Position numbers and translations under genes: made by a program
NCBI GenBank assembly: GCA_964429745.1
Contig: CAYSDI010000005.1
Location: 4,645-68,644 of the forward strand
Length of the DNA: 64,000 bases
Direction: 5' to 3'
Origin: WGOA01 sp964429745
GTDB lineage: Bacteria; Bacteroidota; Bacteroidia; Chitinophagales; BACL12
Shown here: positions 24,434-33,283 of the stretch, in pieces
Numbering within the stretch: position 1 is the stretch's first letter
How the letters are laid out: each line of letters starts with the position of its first letter
Notes under the pieces: model-generated
Databases searched by the model: none
Told to the model about the DNA's origin: nothing
What the model saw: the letters and a program-made list of their open reading frames with translations, nothing else

Positions 24434-25393
24434 CTAAGGCCCCTCCCTCAACTCCTGCCCCCGAGTACCCCATTCGCGGATTTCGCGTTCGGTCCAGAGC
24501 TCCGGAAAAAAAACGAGTTGCTGGTGGTTGGGCGGCAGGTACTTTTGCCAGTTGGTGCCGCCGGTAGCGGCGATGACATCCGGGTCGCGGTTCAGGTAGC
24601 GCGCCGCCGATTTCAGGTGCGCAAGCGGCCATTCCACGTTGGCCAGATGGTCGTAGTCGCGGAGCATGTTGCTCAGTTCTTCGTCGCGCTCTTCTGCCGG
24701 CAGGCTGTGGAAACGCGCCAGCAGATGATGGCCCCGGTAGCGATTGATCAACTCCAGAAACGTTTTGCTGTATTTGGCCAGAAACTGCCGCAGGGTCAGG
24801 GTTTTGCGTCCAGTGGACAACTCGCGACCCCCGCGCTGCCAGTAAAAGTTGTCCAAAAGCACCTGGAAGTCGTTTTCGCCGCGGAGCCCTTCGCGCTCTG
24901 ACCAGGCCACGAGGTTGTGGACATCGGTGCTGGTCATTTCGATCATGCGGTATTGTGCGGACTGAAAACCCGAGGCGGGCAACAGGGCCATTCGAAATTG
25001 GAGAAATTGCTCTTTCTCCATGCCTTCAATCATGATGCTGAACGAGTCCGTCAAATGGCGGAAGTAATTGTTGATCCGCTTCATGCGCAGCTTAAACACT
25101 GCTCCGTTGAGCTCGTCCGTAAAAGCCAGCTGTTCAATTTCGTTGAGGATGAGCTTGAAATACAGCTCGGTAATTTGGTGGTAGAGAATAAAAATTTTCT
25201 CGTCGGGAAAGATCGTGCGCGGGTTCTGCAGGCTCAGCAGCACGTCCAGATGCGTGTAATCCCAGTACGTCAGGTAGTCGGAATGGATAAGCCCGTCCAG
25301 GTAAGAGCGCATGTCCTGGCCCATGGCCGCATACTTTTCTTCCAGCGTATGAATGCGCTGGATAATGTCGTCCGGAAGGGTCTTTTCTTGCAT
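24434..25393 (-). CDS. kynA: Tryptophan 2,3-dioxygenase
   Basis: A 319-residue heme dioxygenase catalysing the first step of the kynurenine route, L-tryptophan plus O2 to N-formylkynurenine. Family landmarks are YLTYWDYTHLDVLLSLQNPRT, then FILYHQITELYFKLILNEI (the active-site His and Phe of the HQ-ELWFK-like motif). LPASGFQSAQYRMIE and WPLAHLKSAARYLNRDPDVIAATGGTNW follow, holding the proximal heme His and the substrate-binding GGT near the C-terminus. Length is within the family range (about 270-400). It follows ligA by 17 bp, probably co-transcribed with it, and is convergent with the RidA-like gene. Confidence 0.95.
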   Translation of the reverse strand: MQEKTLPDDIIQRIHTLEEKYAAMGQDMRSYLDGLIHSDYLTYWDYTHLDVLLSLQNPRTIFPDEKIFILYHQITELYFKLILNEIEQLAFTDELNGAVFKLRMKRINNYFRHLTDSFSIMIEGMEKEQFLQFRMALLPASGFQSAQYRMIEMTSTDVHNLVAWSEREGLRGENDFQVLLDNFYWQRGGRELSTGRKTLTLRQFLAKYSKTFLELINRYRGHHLLARFHSLPAEERDEELSNMLRDYDHLANVEWPLAHLKSAARYLNRDPDVIAATGGTNWQKYLPPNHQQLVFFPELWTEREIREWGTRGQELREGP

Positions 25394-25410
25394 GAGGATG
25401 CGATGTTGCC

Positions 25411-27525
25411 TCAGCGAAGTTCGCTCGTGAACGCGAGGAACTCATCTTCGGTCATGACCACGATGCTGCCGATTTCGCGTGCTTTTTTGAGTTTGGAGCC
25501 CGCTTTTTCACCGACCACCAGGATATTGAGGTTGGGGGAAACGGCGCTCATGTTGCGCCCGCCGTGGCGCTCCACCACTTCTTTTGCCTGCTCGCGGCCC
25601 AGGCGCTGCAAGGTTCCGGTGAACAAGACCGTTTTGCCGGAAAGCACGCCCTGGCCGGGTTTTTCTTCCCCCAGGGTGCGGGTGTTGAGGCCGAGTTTTT
25701 CCAATTCGGCCAACAGTTCCTGATTCCTGGGGTTGGCGAAGAACTCCGAAATACTTCGCGCCACCACCGGCCCGATGTCTTCGACCTGCATCAGCGCATC
25801 CTGGTTCAAGCTGGTCAGGTCATCAAGACCGTTAACATGGCGCGTTAAGGCTTTGGCGGTGGTAATGCCCACGTGCCGGATGCCCAGCGCGTTAATGAGC
25901 CGGAACAGCGGACGGGATTTAGAGCGCTCGACGCCCTGTTGCAGGTTGGTCACGGCCTTTTTCCCCCAGCCTTTCATTTGCTCGATGTGAGGGTAGTCAA
26001 GTTTGTAGATGTCCGTAATGCTTCGCAGCAGTTTTTCCTGGTAAAATCGGCCCACGATGTCTTTGCCCAAGCCGTCAATGTCCATGGCGTTTTTGGACAC
26101 AAAGTGTCTGAGGCGCTCCTCTGCCTGAGCGGGGCACTCTGCGTTGGTGCAGCGCACGGCTACTTCGCCTTCTGCGCGGGCCAGAGGGCCGTCGCAACTG
26201 GGGCACTTCGGGGGAAAAGTGATCTCCTCTTCGCGGCCTGTTCGCGCTTCAGCAACCACCCCGGCTATGTACGGGATCACATCGCCAGCCCGCTCTACCT
26301 TGACCAGGTCGCCAATGCGGATGTCCTTTTCGGCAATTTGGTCCTGGTTGTGCAGTGAAATGGAACTTATGGTAACACCGGCCAGCGACACAGGCTCCAC
26401 TTTGGCCACGGGCGTGATGGCCCCGGTGCGCCCTACCTGATACTCCACACGGAGCAGCCGTGTGCTGGCTTGTTTGGCTTTGAACTTGTAGGCGATGGCC
26501 CAGCGGGGATGGTGGGCCGTGGCACCACAACGCCGCTGCAGGGCAAGGCTGTTGACCTTGACCACCATGCCGTCAATTTCGTAGCGGTAGTCGTCGCGGC
26601 GCTGCTCCCATTCCCGGATAAACGCCAGTACTCCCGCGATGCCCTTCCGCAGCCCCATGGCCTCTCCAGGCACGCGGAAGCCGAGATTGAGCAAATGGTC
26701 CAGGTTGCCGCTGTGCGTTTGAAAGGGGCTGTCGGATGCAGCCAAGAGGTCTTCACCGTCAGCGTTGACCGCGTAACCCAAATGAAAAACAAAGGTCTCC
26801 AGGCCGCGTTGGGCCACTTCTGCGGGGTCTTTCATGCGCAGCCCCCCGGCCGCCGTGTTGCGCGGGTTTTGAAAACGCGGAAGCCCTTCCGCTTCGCGGG
26901 TTTCGTTCATTCGGGCGAAGAACGCTTTGTCGATTACCACTTCGCCGCGCACTTCGGCCAGAGCGGCTCCGAGCTGGTCAAAGGCAGCAGCTTTGGGGAT
27001 GCCGCCGATCACCTGCACGTTGGCCGAAATGTCTTCGCCCTGCACGCCGTCACCGCGCGTAGCCCCGCGGTTCAGCAACCCGTTTCGGTATTGCAGCGAT
27101 ATGCTTGACCCGTCGAATTTCGGTTCCACGCAATACTCCACCTCGTCTGCGCCGCTTAGGCCTCGCACGCGGCGGTCCCATTCCAGTAGGTCTTCGGCGT
27201 TGTACGAGTTCTCCAGCGACAGCATGGGCACGGCGTGGGTAACGGTGGCCGACGTGTCAGCCAGGCCCCTGGCCACCCGCTGCGTCGGCGAGTCCGGGAC
27301 CAGCAATTCCGGGTGCTCGGTTTCCAGTTGCCGGAGCTCGGCAAAGAGCCGGTCGTAGTCGGAGTCAGGAACGACTTGCTCCGCTTGGAGGTAATATTCG
27401 CGGTCCAGAAATTCAAGCACCGTCCTAAGCGCTTCTGCGCGTTCAGGGGGTTCAGCCGGTCCTTCGCCGATCAGCAGTTCGCGCAGGCTTTGCCGCAGCG
27501 CTTCGTTTTCGTCGCGTTCCGTCAT
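25411..27525 (-). CDS. ligA: NAD-dependent DNA ligase LigA
   Basis: A 704-residue NAD+-dependent ligase joining Okazaki fragments and repair nicks. Domains in order: Ia with PDSDYDRLFAELRQLE (about 45-60); adenylation domain with EYCVEPKFDGSSISL (nucleotidyl-acceptor Lys); OB fold with GRTGAITPVAKVEPV; C4 zinc finger CPSCDGP...CTNAECP (about 445-470); HhH region LINALGIRHVGITTAKAL; C-terminal BRCT (about 625-704, starting VLSGKTVLFTGTLQRLGREQ). Length is slightly above the usual 670. The gene has no link to tryptophan catabolism but shares its direction with the dioxygenase gene behind it and the pterin dehydratase gene in front. Confidence 0.97.
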   Translation of the reverse strand: MTERDENEALRQSLRELLIGEGPAEPPERAEALRTVLEFLDREYYLQAEQVVPDSDYDRLFAELRQLETEHPELLVPDSPTQRVARGLADTSATVTHAVPMLSLENSYNAEDLLEWDRRVRGLSGADEVEYCVEPKFDGSSISLQYRNGLLNRGATRGDGVQGEDISANVQVIGGIPKAAAFDQLGAALAEVRGEVVIDKAFFARMNETREAEGLPRFQNPRNTAAGGLRMKDPAEVAQRGLETFVFHLGYAVNADGEDLLAASDSPFQTHSGNLDHLLNLGFRVPGEAMGLRKGIAGVLAFIREWEQRRDDYRYEIDGMVVKVNSLALQRRCGATAHHPRWAIAYKFKAKQASTRLLRVEYQVGRTGAITPVAKVEPVSLAGVTISSISLHNQDQIAEKDIRIGDLVKVERAGDVIPYIAGVVAEARTGREEEITFPPKCPSCDGPLARAEGEVAVRCTNAECPAQAEERLRHFVSKNAMDIDGLGKDIVGRFYQEKLLRSITDIYKLDYPHIEQMKGWGKKAVTNLQQGVERSKSRPLFRLINALGIRHVGITTAKALTRHVNGLDDLTSLNQDALMQVEDIGPVVARSISEFFANPRNQELLAELEKLGLNTRTLGEEKPGQGVLSGKTVLFTGTLQRLGREQAKEVVERHGGRNMSAVSPNLNILVVGEKAGSKLKKAREIGSIVVMTEDEFLAFTSELR

Positions 27526-27538
27526 GATGCAGGCAAAC

Positions 27539-27784
27539 TCAGGAAGGTTTCCCGGCCAGTAAAGCGTCGATGGCGGCAGCCAGCTTGCGGTCTTTTTCTG
27601 TCACCACATCACCGGCATCGTGCGTGTTCAGGTCTATATCCACTTTGTTGTAGACATTGGACCAGTTGGGGTGGTGTTTATGCTGTTCGGCCAGGAGCGC
27701 AACCCTGGTCATAAACGCAAAGGCTTCGCTGAAGTCGCTGAACTTGAAGCTGCGGTGCAGCTTGTTGTCTTTTTCTTTCCACAT
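27539..27784 (-). CDS. 4a-hydroxytetrahydrobiopterin dehydratase (PCD/DCoH)
   Basis: An 81-residue pterin-4a-carbinolamine dehydratase, which regenerates tetrahydrobiopterin-type cofactor after aromatic amino acid hydroxylation. The signature HKHHPNWSNVYNKVDIDL, followed by THDAGDVVTEKDRKLAAAIDAL, matches the family (catalytic His pair HH-P-W and the conserved THD). It is a little shorter than most homologs (about 95-110): it begins directly at the first strand. It lies 13 bp upstream of ligA in the same direction, followed by tryptophan dioxygenase. No phenylalanine hydroxylase is present in the window, so the partner must be elsewhere. A TACCTTTA box lies 6 nt before the ATG. Confidence 0.9.
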   Translation of the reverse strand: MWKEKDNKLHRSFKFSDFSEAFAFMTRVALLAEQHKHHPNWSNVYNKVDIDLNTHDAGDVVTEKDRKLAAAIDALLAGKPS

Positions 27785-27864
27785 TCGCTAAAGGTAGGTC
27801 TAAGGGTCTTGCCCGCGGAGCCCTTTGCCGGAACTATAATCTTTAAGGCTTTGCTGTAAAGCCT

Positions 27865-28911
27865 TTAGAAATTCCAATCACCGGTGTCGAGCGTTTCCAC
27901 ACAATTGCGAAGCAAATCGATGGACGAGCGGATGTCGGCCTTGTGGCACATTTCAATGACGGAGTGGATGTGCCGGGTAGGAATGGAAACGGCCCCTGAA
28001 ATGGCGCCGCGCGTGGCCATGCGCTGGATGCCGGCGGTGTCGGTGCCGCCTTTGGGCAGCACTTCGGGCTGCCAGGATATGCCGTTGTCAGAGGCCACTT
28101 TTTTCATGAAGCGCACCATGCGGTAGTCGCAAATGACGGAGGCGTCCATGATTTTGATGGCCGTGCCCTTGCCGAGTTTGGTCACCATTTCTTCGGGTCG
28201 GGCGCCGGGGGTGTCAAACGCGATGGTGGTGTCCAGTCCGAAGCCGAAATCGGGGTTGATGCCGTGTGCCGAGACGCTGGCGCCGCGGATGCCCACTTCT
28301 TCCTGCACGGTGAAGACCGCGTAGAAATCGTAGGGTGTTTTTTTTAATTCGCGCAGCACTTCGATCAGAACGTACACGGAGACGCGGTTGTCCAGCGATT
28401 TCACGTTGACGCATTCGCCCATTTGGATGAGCTTGCGTTCGCGGCTGACCGGGTCACCGATGTTGACCAATTTATTGACTTCGTCGGCGGGGAGGCCCAG
28501 ATCAATGAAGTAGTCTTCCAGGTGCAGAGGCTTGTTGCGCTCCTCCGGGGTCATCAGGTGAATGGGTTTGGAGCCCATGACTCCCACAAGGTCTTCGCGG
28601 CCGTGAACGATAACCCGTTGAGCGGTTAGCGTTTTTGGGTCGAAGCCACCCAACGGAACAAAATGCAGGAATCCGTTATCGTCAATGTGCGAAACCATGA
28701 ACCCGATTTCGTCCATGTGAGCCGCCGCCATGACTTTTTTGCCCCCCGGTGTTCCTTTTTTGAGCGCTATAACATTTCCCATGTTATCGATGTCTACCGA
28801 GTCAACCAGCGGGCTGACTTCGCGGAGTACAATTTCGCGGATGCGCTGCTCAAACCCGGGAACCCCGGCTACTTCACAGATTTCTGTAAGCAAAGGGACG
28901 TTGATGGACAT
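27865..28911 (-). CDS. M42 family metallopeptidase (glutamyl aminopeptidase/cellulase M-like)
   Basis: A 348-residue dinuclear-zinc aminopeptidase of family M42, usually a cytoplasmic dodecameric (TET) peptidase trimming short peptides. Seen: CEVAGVPGFEQRIREIVLREV at the N-terminus; VMAAAHMDEIGFMVSHID (zinc His and Asp region); SLDNRVSVYVLIEVLREL (bridging Asp); FTVQEEVGIRGASVSAHGI (catalytic Glu pair); GTDTAGIQRMATRGAISG and IPTRHIHSVIEMCHKAD (C-terminal zinc His). Length is typical. It lies between pyruvate kinase (27 bp upstream) and the pterin dehydratase. A small hairpin (AAGGCTTT-GCTGT-AAAGCCTT, 27845-27865) overlaps its stop codon and may be a weak terminator. Confidence 0.92.
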   Translation of the reverse strand: MSINVPLLTEICEVAGVPGFEQRIREIVLREVSPLVDSVDIDNMGNVIALKKGTPGGKKVMAAAHMDEIGFMVSHIDDNGFLHFVPLGGFDPKTLTAQRVIVHGREDLVGVMGSKPIHLMTPEERNKPLHLEDYFIDLGLPADEVNKLVNIGDPVSRERKLIQMGECVNVKSLDNRVSVYVLIEVLRELKKTPYDFYAVFTVQEEVGIRGASVSAHGINPDFGFGLDTTIAFDTPGARPEEMVTKLGKGTAIKIMDASVICDYRMVRFMKKVASDNGISWQPEVLPKGGTDTAGIQRMATRGAISGAVSIPTRHIHSVIEMCHKADIRSSIDLLRNCVETLDTGDWNF

Positions 28912-28938
28912 GGCTGGGGAGGTTACGAGGGTTTGTGA

Positions 28939-30369
28939 TCAGCGCACAATGCCGATTTTGAGCATGTTGGTTTTGCTGCGAGAGCCCAGCGGCATAGACC
29001 CGGTGTTCAGCACAATGTCGCCGCGGATAACCAATCCTTTTTCTTTCAGGATGTCCTGGACTTCGGCAATGGTTTTGTCGGTGCTTTCAAAACGATTGTA
29101 GTAGAAAGCGCGAACGCCCCAGACCAGGCTCAGCGTTTTGATGAGCTGCTGGCTGTCGGTGAATATGTGAATGGCGGCACCTGGACGCTGGCTGGCCAAC
29201 ATAAAGGCGGTGTAGCCGGAGCGCGTCATGCCCAAAATAGCCCGGGCGTTGACATGCATAGCGATGTTAGCCGCGTTGTAGCAGATGGCATCGCTCAGAT
29301 AATGCGGCGAATCCTTGTCCGGTTTGATTTCACGGTTGTAGATGGATGGATCTTTTTCCACCTCCGCGATGATGTCGCGCATGGCTTCGACTACCTTGAC
29401 CGGATACTGCCCTACCGATGTCTCGGCCGATAACATCACGGCATCTGCTCCGTCAAACACAGCGTTGGCCACGTCGGTGGCTTCGGCGCGTGTTGGGCGG
29501 AAGTGGCTGATCATGCTCTCCATCATCTGTGTGGCAATGATCACAGGCTTGTAGGCAGCCATGGACTTGCGCGTGATGTGCTTCTGAATCATGGGGATTC
29601 GCTCCATGGGCAATTCCACCCCGAGGTCGCCGCGGGCTACCATGATGCCGTCGCTGGCTTCAATGATGGAATCAATTTCTTCCAGCGCTTCAGGCCGCTC
29701 AATCTTGGCGATGATGCGGACATCTTTGTTGTGGTAGTTAATGATGCCGCGCAATTCGCGCATGTCATCGGCCTTTCGAACAAAGCTCAAGGCGATCCAC
29801 TGGATGTCACAGTCCAGCACCCAGCGAAGGTTTTGCTTGTCGCTTTCGGTCAGGCTGGGTTCAGAAATGCGGGTGTGGGGCATGTTCACCCCTTTTTTGC
29901 TGGAGAGCAGCCCGCCGTAGATCACTTTGGCGCGGACGCGGGTGTGGTCAATTTTTTCCATGACCCGCAGCTCCAGCTTGCCATCGTCGATGAGCACGTG
30001 GTCGCCCTCGGCCACGTCGCGGGCAAACTGCTGGTAGGAAATGGAGACCAGGTCGGCCGTGCATTCCACGTCGTCGGTGGTCAGGATCAACTCGTGGTTT
30101 TCGGGTAACAAGACGGTGCCCCCGGGCACCTTGCCTGTTCGAATTTTAGGACCTTGAAGGTCAGCCAAAAGACCTACTGTTGTGCCAAGTTCGTCGTTGA
30201 CGGACTGAACGAGTTCAATGACGGCTTTGTGTTTTTCTTCGTCGCCGTGGCTGAGGTTGAGGCGAAAGATGTTGACACCGGCGCGAATCAGGGCGGCAAT
30301 CATCTCACGGCTTTCAATGGCCGGGCCAACGGTTGCGATGATTTTGGTCCGGTTTGGGGTCAGGTTCAT
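28939..30369 (-). CDS. pyk: Pyruvate kinase
   Basis: A 476-residue pyruvate kinase, converting phosphoenolpyruvate and ADP to pyruvate and ATP in glycolysis. Visible: TKIIATVGPAIESREMIAALI; NIFRLNLSHGDEEKH (active-site Arg); LLADLQGPKIRTG; IIAKIERPEALEEIDSIIEASDGIMVARGDLGVELP (catalytic Lys and metal-binding Glu/Asp); ITRKSMAAYKPVIIATQMMESM; RPTRAEATDVANAVFDGADAVMLSAETSVGQYPV. The C-terminal allosteric domain is standard. Its ATG overlaps the stop of the upstream IPExxxVDY-type gene in an ATGA, so the two are translationally coupled. Confidence 0.97.
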   Translation of the reverse strand: MNLTPNRTKIIATVGPAIESREMIAALIRAGVNIFRLNLSHGDEEKHKAVIELVQSVNDELGTTVGLLADLQGPKIRTGKVPGGTVLLPENHELILTTDDVECTADLVSISYQQFARDVAEGDHVLIDDGKLELRVMEKIDHTRVRAKVIYGGLLSSKKGVNMPHTRISEPSLTESDKQNLRWVLDCDIQWIALSFVRKADDMRELRGIINYHNKDVRIIAKIERPEALEEIDSIIEASDGIMVARGDLGVELPMERIPMIQKHITRKSMAAYKPVIIATQMMESMISHFRPTRAEATDVANAVFDGADAVMLSAETSVGQYPVKVVEAMRDIIAEVEKDPSIYNREIKPDKDSPHYLSDAICYNAANIAMHVNARAILGMTRSGYTAFMLASQRPGAAIHIFTDSQQLIKTLSLVWGVRAFYYNRFESTDKTIAEVQDILKEKGLVIRGDIVLNTGSMPLGSRSKTNMLKIGIVR

Positions 30370-30800
30370 TCAAAAAGAAGATTTAGCCGACGGCTAACCG
30401 TTTGAGGCTCAATGGGGTAAACAGTCTGGATGTTAGGGAGGGGTCGTATTGAAGCGAGGAGGTCGGGAAACTTATCGGCATACCAGGAACCGTATACGAG
30501 GAGGAGATAATCAGCGTTGCGCTGCCCGGGCAGCAGCAATTTGCCACTAAAGCGGTTCGAAATTAGGTAAATCGTGGCTTTGTCCATCTCTTCCACGGCT
30601 CTGAACCGCGAAAAGCCGCCGTTTTCCGGCAAATGTCCGGGCGAAAGTTCCACGTCTTCGATCCGCTCCAGGTCTATGCCCAGGTAGCGGTTCAGCGACC
30701 AGGCCATGCGGTAATCGCGGAGCGGGGTGGCTATTCCACCGAGCAAAAAGTCGGTTTCCAGCCCAACTCGGAGCGTGTTTTTCCTGATTTTCTCCGCCAC
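30366..30800 (-). CDS. IPExxxVDY family protein, uncharacterised
   Basis: About 144 residues from a GTG at 30800 (VAEKIRKNTLRVGLETDFLLGG...). The open frame reaches ATG 30851, but the extra 17 residues look non-homologous. The hallmark segment ETDFLLGGIATPLRDYRMAWSLNRYLG fits a Bacteroidota-specific family that habitually precedes pyruvate kinase. The IP-E/VDY-like signature appears to correspond to VYPIEPQTVSRRLNLLFE near the end, in degenerate form. It is cytoplasmic with no catalytic motif. The 4-bp ATGA overlap with pyk suggests a functional link, perhaps regulation of glycolysis; this is inference from context. Confidence 0.7.
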   Translation of the reverse strand: MAEKIRKNTLRVGLETDFLLGGIATPLRDYRMAWSLNRYLGIDLERIEDVELSPGHLPENGGFSRFRAVEEMDKATIYLISNRFSGKLLLPGQRNADYLLLVYGSWYADKFPDLLASIRPLPNIQTVYPIEPQTVSRRLNLLFE

Positions 30801-30999
30801 AGGGTCCAATTTACGAACTACAGGGGTGGCAATTGGCCACCTTGTCGGCATTACAGAAAGGAGGTCCCATTTACAACTGTTTGACTATCAATTTGGTAGA
30901 TTTTAACGTGTGGACAATTTTCTCACCGCTCATTCGCTTATCCTTTGGAATTGCTTTTCTTTGCGCCACTCATTTTTTTCAGTCCTTAAATCATTCGCC

Positions 31000-31236
31000 A
31001 TGTCCGACATCGCGGAACGCGTAAAAAAAATCATCATTGACAAGCTGGGTGTTGACGAATCCGAAGTCAACCCTGAAGCCAGTTTCACCAACGATCTGGG
31101 GGCCGACTCCCTGGATACTGTGGAGCTCATCATGGAATTTGAGAAGGAGTTCAACATCTCTATTCCCGATGAGCAGGCGGAAAACATCACCAATGTAGGC
31201 GAGGCTATTTCTTACCTGGAAGAGCACGTCAAGTAA
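31000..31236 (+). CDS. acpP: Acyl carrier protein
   Basis: A 78-residue acidic acyl carrier protein, start ATG 31000 (the longer open frame upstream lacks homology). The phosphopantetheine attachment site is the Ser in TNDLGADSLDTVELIMEFE, and the four-helix pattern is standard: SDIAERVKKIIIDKLGVDE at the start, AENITNVGEAISYLEEHVK at the end. It carries growing acyl chains in fatty acid synthesis. It is first in the order acpP-fabF-rnc, which is common in Bacteroidota and other bacteria; fabF follows after 27 bp. Confidence 0.97.
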   Translation: MSDIAERVKKIIIDKLGVDESEVNPEASFTNDLGADSLDTVELIMEFEKEFNISIPDEQAENITNVGEAISYLEEHVK

Positions 31237-31263
31237 ATTCCGCCCAACCGCCCAACGACGGTT

Positions 31264-32523
31264 ATGGAGCTAAAACGAGTGGTAGTTACCGGCATCGGAG
31301 CCTTGACTCCGGTCGGGAATACAAGCCTTGCATTCTGGGAGTCCCTACTCGCCGGCAAGAGCGGAGCTGCGCCGATCACCCATTTTGATCCGCAGAATTT
31401 CCGCACTCGCTTTGCGTGCGAAGTCAAGAACTTCGACGTTGCTGATCACCTGGATCGCAAGGAAGGTCGGCGCATGGACCCTTTCGTGCACTTCGCCATG
31501 GTTGCCGCTCATGAAGCTGTGCTGGACTCTGGCCTTCTGGATGACGCCACCCTGGACAAAGACCGGGTTGGCGTCATCTGGGGCGCTGGTATCGGCGGTT
31601 TGTTGACGTTTGAAGAGGAGATCGGTGGCTTTGCCCGCCGCGAAGACGGGGTGCCCAAATTCAACCCGTTCTTTATCCCCAAGATGATCATTGACATCTC
31701 TTCGGGCCATATTTCCATGCGCTACGGCTTCCGGGGCTTGAATTTCTCGACGGTTTCCGCCTGCGCTTCTTCGACCAATGCCATCATCGATTCGCTGAAC
31801 TACATTCGCCTGGGCAGAGCTGTGGCCATTGTCACCGGAGGTTCCGAGGCGGCCGTAACGGCGTCTGGAATCGGTGGATTTAACGCGATGAAGGCGCTCA
31901 GCGAACGGAACGATTCCCCCGAAACGGCTTCCCGCCCATTTGATTTGGACCGCGACGGTTTTGTTTTGGGCGAAGGGGCCGGCGCGTTGATTCTGGAAGA
32001 TCGGGAACACGCTATCCGGCGAGGGGCCCGTATTTATGCCGAAGTGGTCGGCGGCGGCATGTCAGCCGATGCGCACCACATGACTGCCCCTCACCCGGAA
32101 GGTTTGGGGGCCCGCAATGTGATGATTGACGCTTTGCGCGATGCTGGCCTGCAGGCTGCTGACATTGACTACATCAATGTTCACGGTACTTCTACTCCCC
32201 TTGGCGACATTGCTGAAACAAAGGCCATCACCGAAGTTTTCGGCCAAGCGGCGTTTAACCTCAATATCTCATCCACCAAGTCCATGACTGGCCATTTGTT
32301 GGGCGCCGCCGGGGCGATTGAAGCAATTGCCTGCATCAAGGCGGTGCAGGAAGACATCATCCCCCCCACCATCAACCATTTCACGGACGATCCAGCGTTT
32401 AATCCCGATTTGAATTTTACGTTTGGGCAACCAGTGCGCCGCAAAGTGCGGGCTGCGTTGAGCAATACCTTTGGATTTGGTGGACACAACGCCTCTATTA
32501 TTGTCAAAAAGCACGACGCTTGA
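31264..32523 (+). CDS. fabF: 3-oxoacyl-[acyl-carrier-protein] synthase II (FabF)
   Basis: A 419-residue condensing enzyme elongating acyl-ACP with malonyl-ACP. It begins with VVVTGIGALTPVGNTSLAFWESLL. The catalytic Cys lies in NFSTVSACASSTNAIIDSL. The two His are in DYINVHGTSTPLGDIAETKAI and in STKSMTGHLLGAAGAIEAI. The C-terminal ALSNTFGFGGHNASIIVKK is canonical. Length fits the family (about 412-420). It comes 27 bp after acpP, and its TGA overlaps the rnc start as TGATG, implying translational coupling. Confidence 0.97.
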   Translation: MELKRVVVTGIGALTPVGNTSLAFWESLLAGKSGAAPITHFDPQNFRTRFACEVKNFDVADHLDRKEGRRMDPFVHFAMVAAHEAVLDSGLLDDATLDKDRVGVIWGAGIGGLLTFEEEIGGFARREDGVPKFNPFFIPKMIIDISSGHISMRYGFRGLNFSTVSACASSTNAIIDSLNYIRLGRAVAIVTGGSEAAVTASGIGGFNAMKALSERNDSPETASRPFDLDRDGFVLGEGAGALILEDREHAIRRGARIYAEVVGGGMSADAHHMTAPHPEGLGARNVMIDALRDAGLQAADIDYINVHGTSTPLGDIAETKAITEVFGQAAFNLNISSTKSMTGHLLGAAGAIEAIACIKAVQEDIIPPTINHFTDDPAFNPDLNFTFGQPVRRKVRAALSNTFGFGGHNASIIVKKHDA

Positions 32524-33251
32524 TGCTGCGGCTCTTTCGTCAGCAGTACAATTATTTTCTCTCTTCCGATAAGGACTTAGTTCGCCGCTTGTACCGGGTT
32601 ATCGGGGTTATTCCCCAGCGTGTTGCTCCTTATGCGCTGGCGATGCAGCACAGTTCCGCCTCGAGCAAGCTCGCCGAAAACAATGAGCGTCTGGAATTGC
32701 TCGGGGATTCGGTGATCGATTTGGCTGTGGCTGACCACCTTTTCAAGCACTTTCCGTACAAGCCGGAGGGTTTCCTAACCGAAATGCGCGCCAAACTTGT
32801 GAGCCGCGGCATGCTCAACGACATAGCCATCCGCATGGGGCTCAAAGAGTTGATCGTCCGCAAAGCCAGTGAAGCGGATTTTCACAAGAGTTCTATTGCC
32901 GGAAATGCGCTGGAGGCCCTGGTCGGTGCCATTTACCTTGATTTGGGCTACCGCGAAGCGCATCGCTTTGTACTGGACCGTATGATTCAGCCCTACATTG
33001 ATTTGGATGAACTGGTGCGCACCACCGTGAACTTCAAGAGCAAGTTGCTGGAATGGTGCCAAAAGCGGCAGAAAAAACTGCAGTTCAAGCTGATCAGCGA
33101 ACACCGCGAAAAGAACAAATGGGTCTACACCATGGCCGCGATGGTGGATGACGAAAAGGTGGGCCGGGGCAGCGAATCCAGCAAAAAGCGCGCAGAGCAA
33201 CTGGCCGCGGAAGCTGCTGTGTTGCACTTAAAAATTGACCAGGACGAGTAA
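32523..33251 (+). CDS. rnc: Ribonuclease III
   Basis: A 242-residue double-stranded RNA endonuclease for rRNA and mRNA processing. The catalytic signature is NNERLELLGDSVIDLAVADHLF (about residue 50-70), with the second acidic site in ALEALVGAIYLDLGY. The C-terminal dsRNA-binding domain spans about 165-238 (FKSKLLEWCQKRQKKLQFKL...GRGSESSKKRAEQLAAEAAV). The ATG at 32523 overlaps the fabF TGA; the TTG three bases earlier is the only other in-frame option. Length matches the family. Confidence 0.96.
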   Translation: MLRLFRQQYNYFLSSDKDLVRRLYRVIGVIPQRVAPYALAMQHSSASSKLAENNERLELLGDSVIDLAVADHLFKHFPYKPEGFLTEMRAKLVSRGMLNDIAIRMGLKELIVRKASEADFHKSSIAGNALEALVGAIYLDLGYREAHRFVLDRMIQPYIDLDELVRTTVNFKSKLLEWCQKRQKKLQFKLISEHREKNKWVYTMAAMVDDEKVGRGSESSKKRAEQLAAEAAVLHLKIDQDE

Positions 33252-33283
33252 ACCTTGGGCCGCCCTTGACCCGATTTACGGTC

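Noticed and set aside
27845..27865. Hairpin at the end of the M42 peptidase gene as a full terminator
   Set aside because: Stem of 8 bp without a U-rich tail on the relevant strand; mentioned only as weak.
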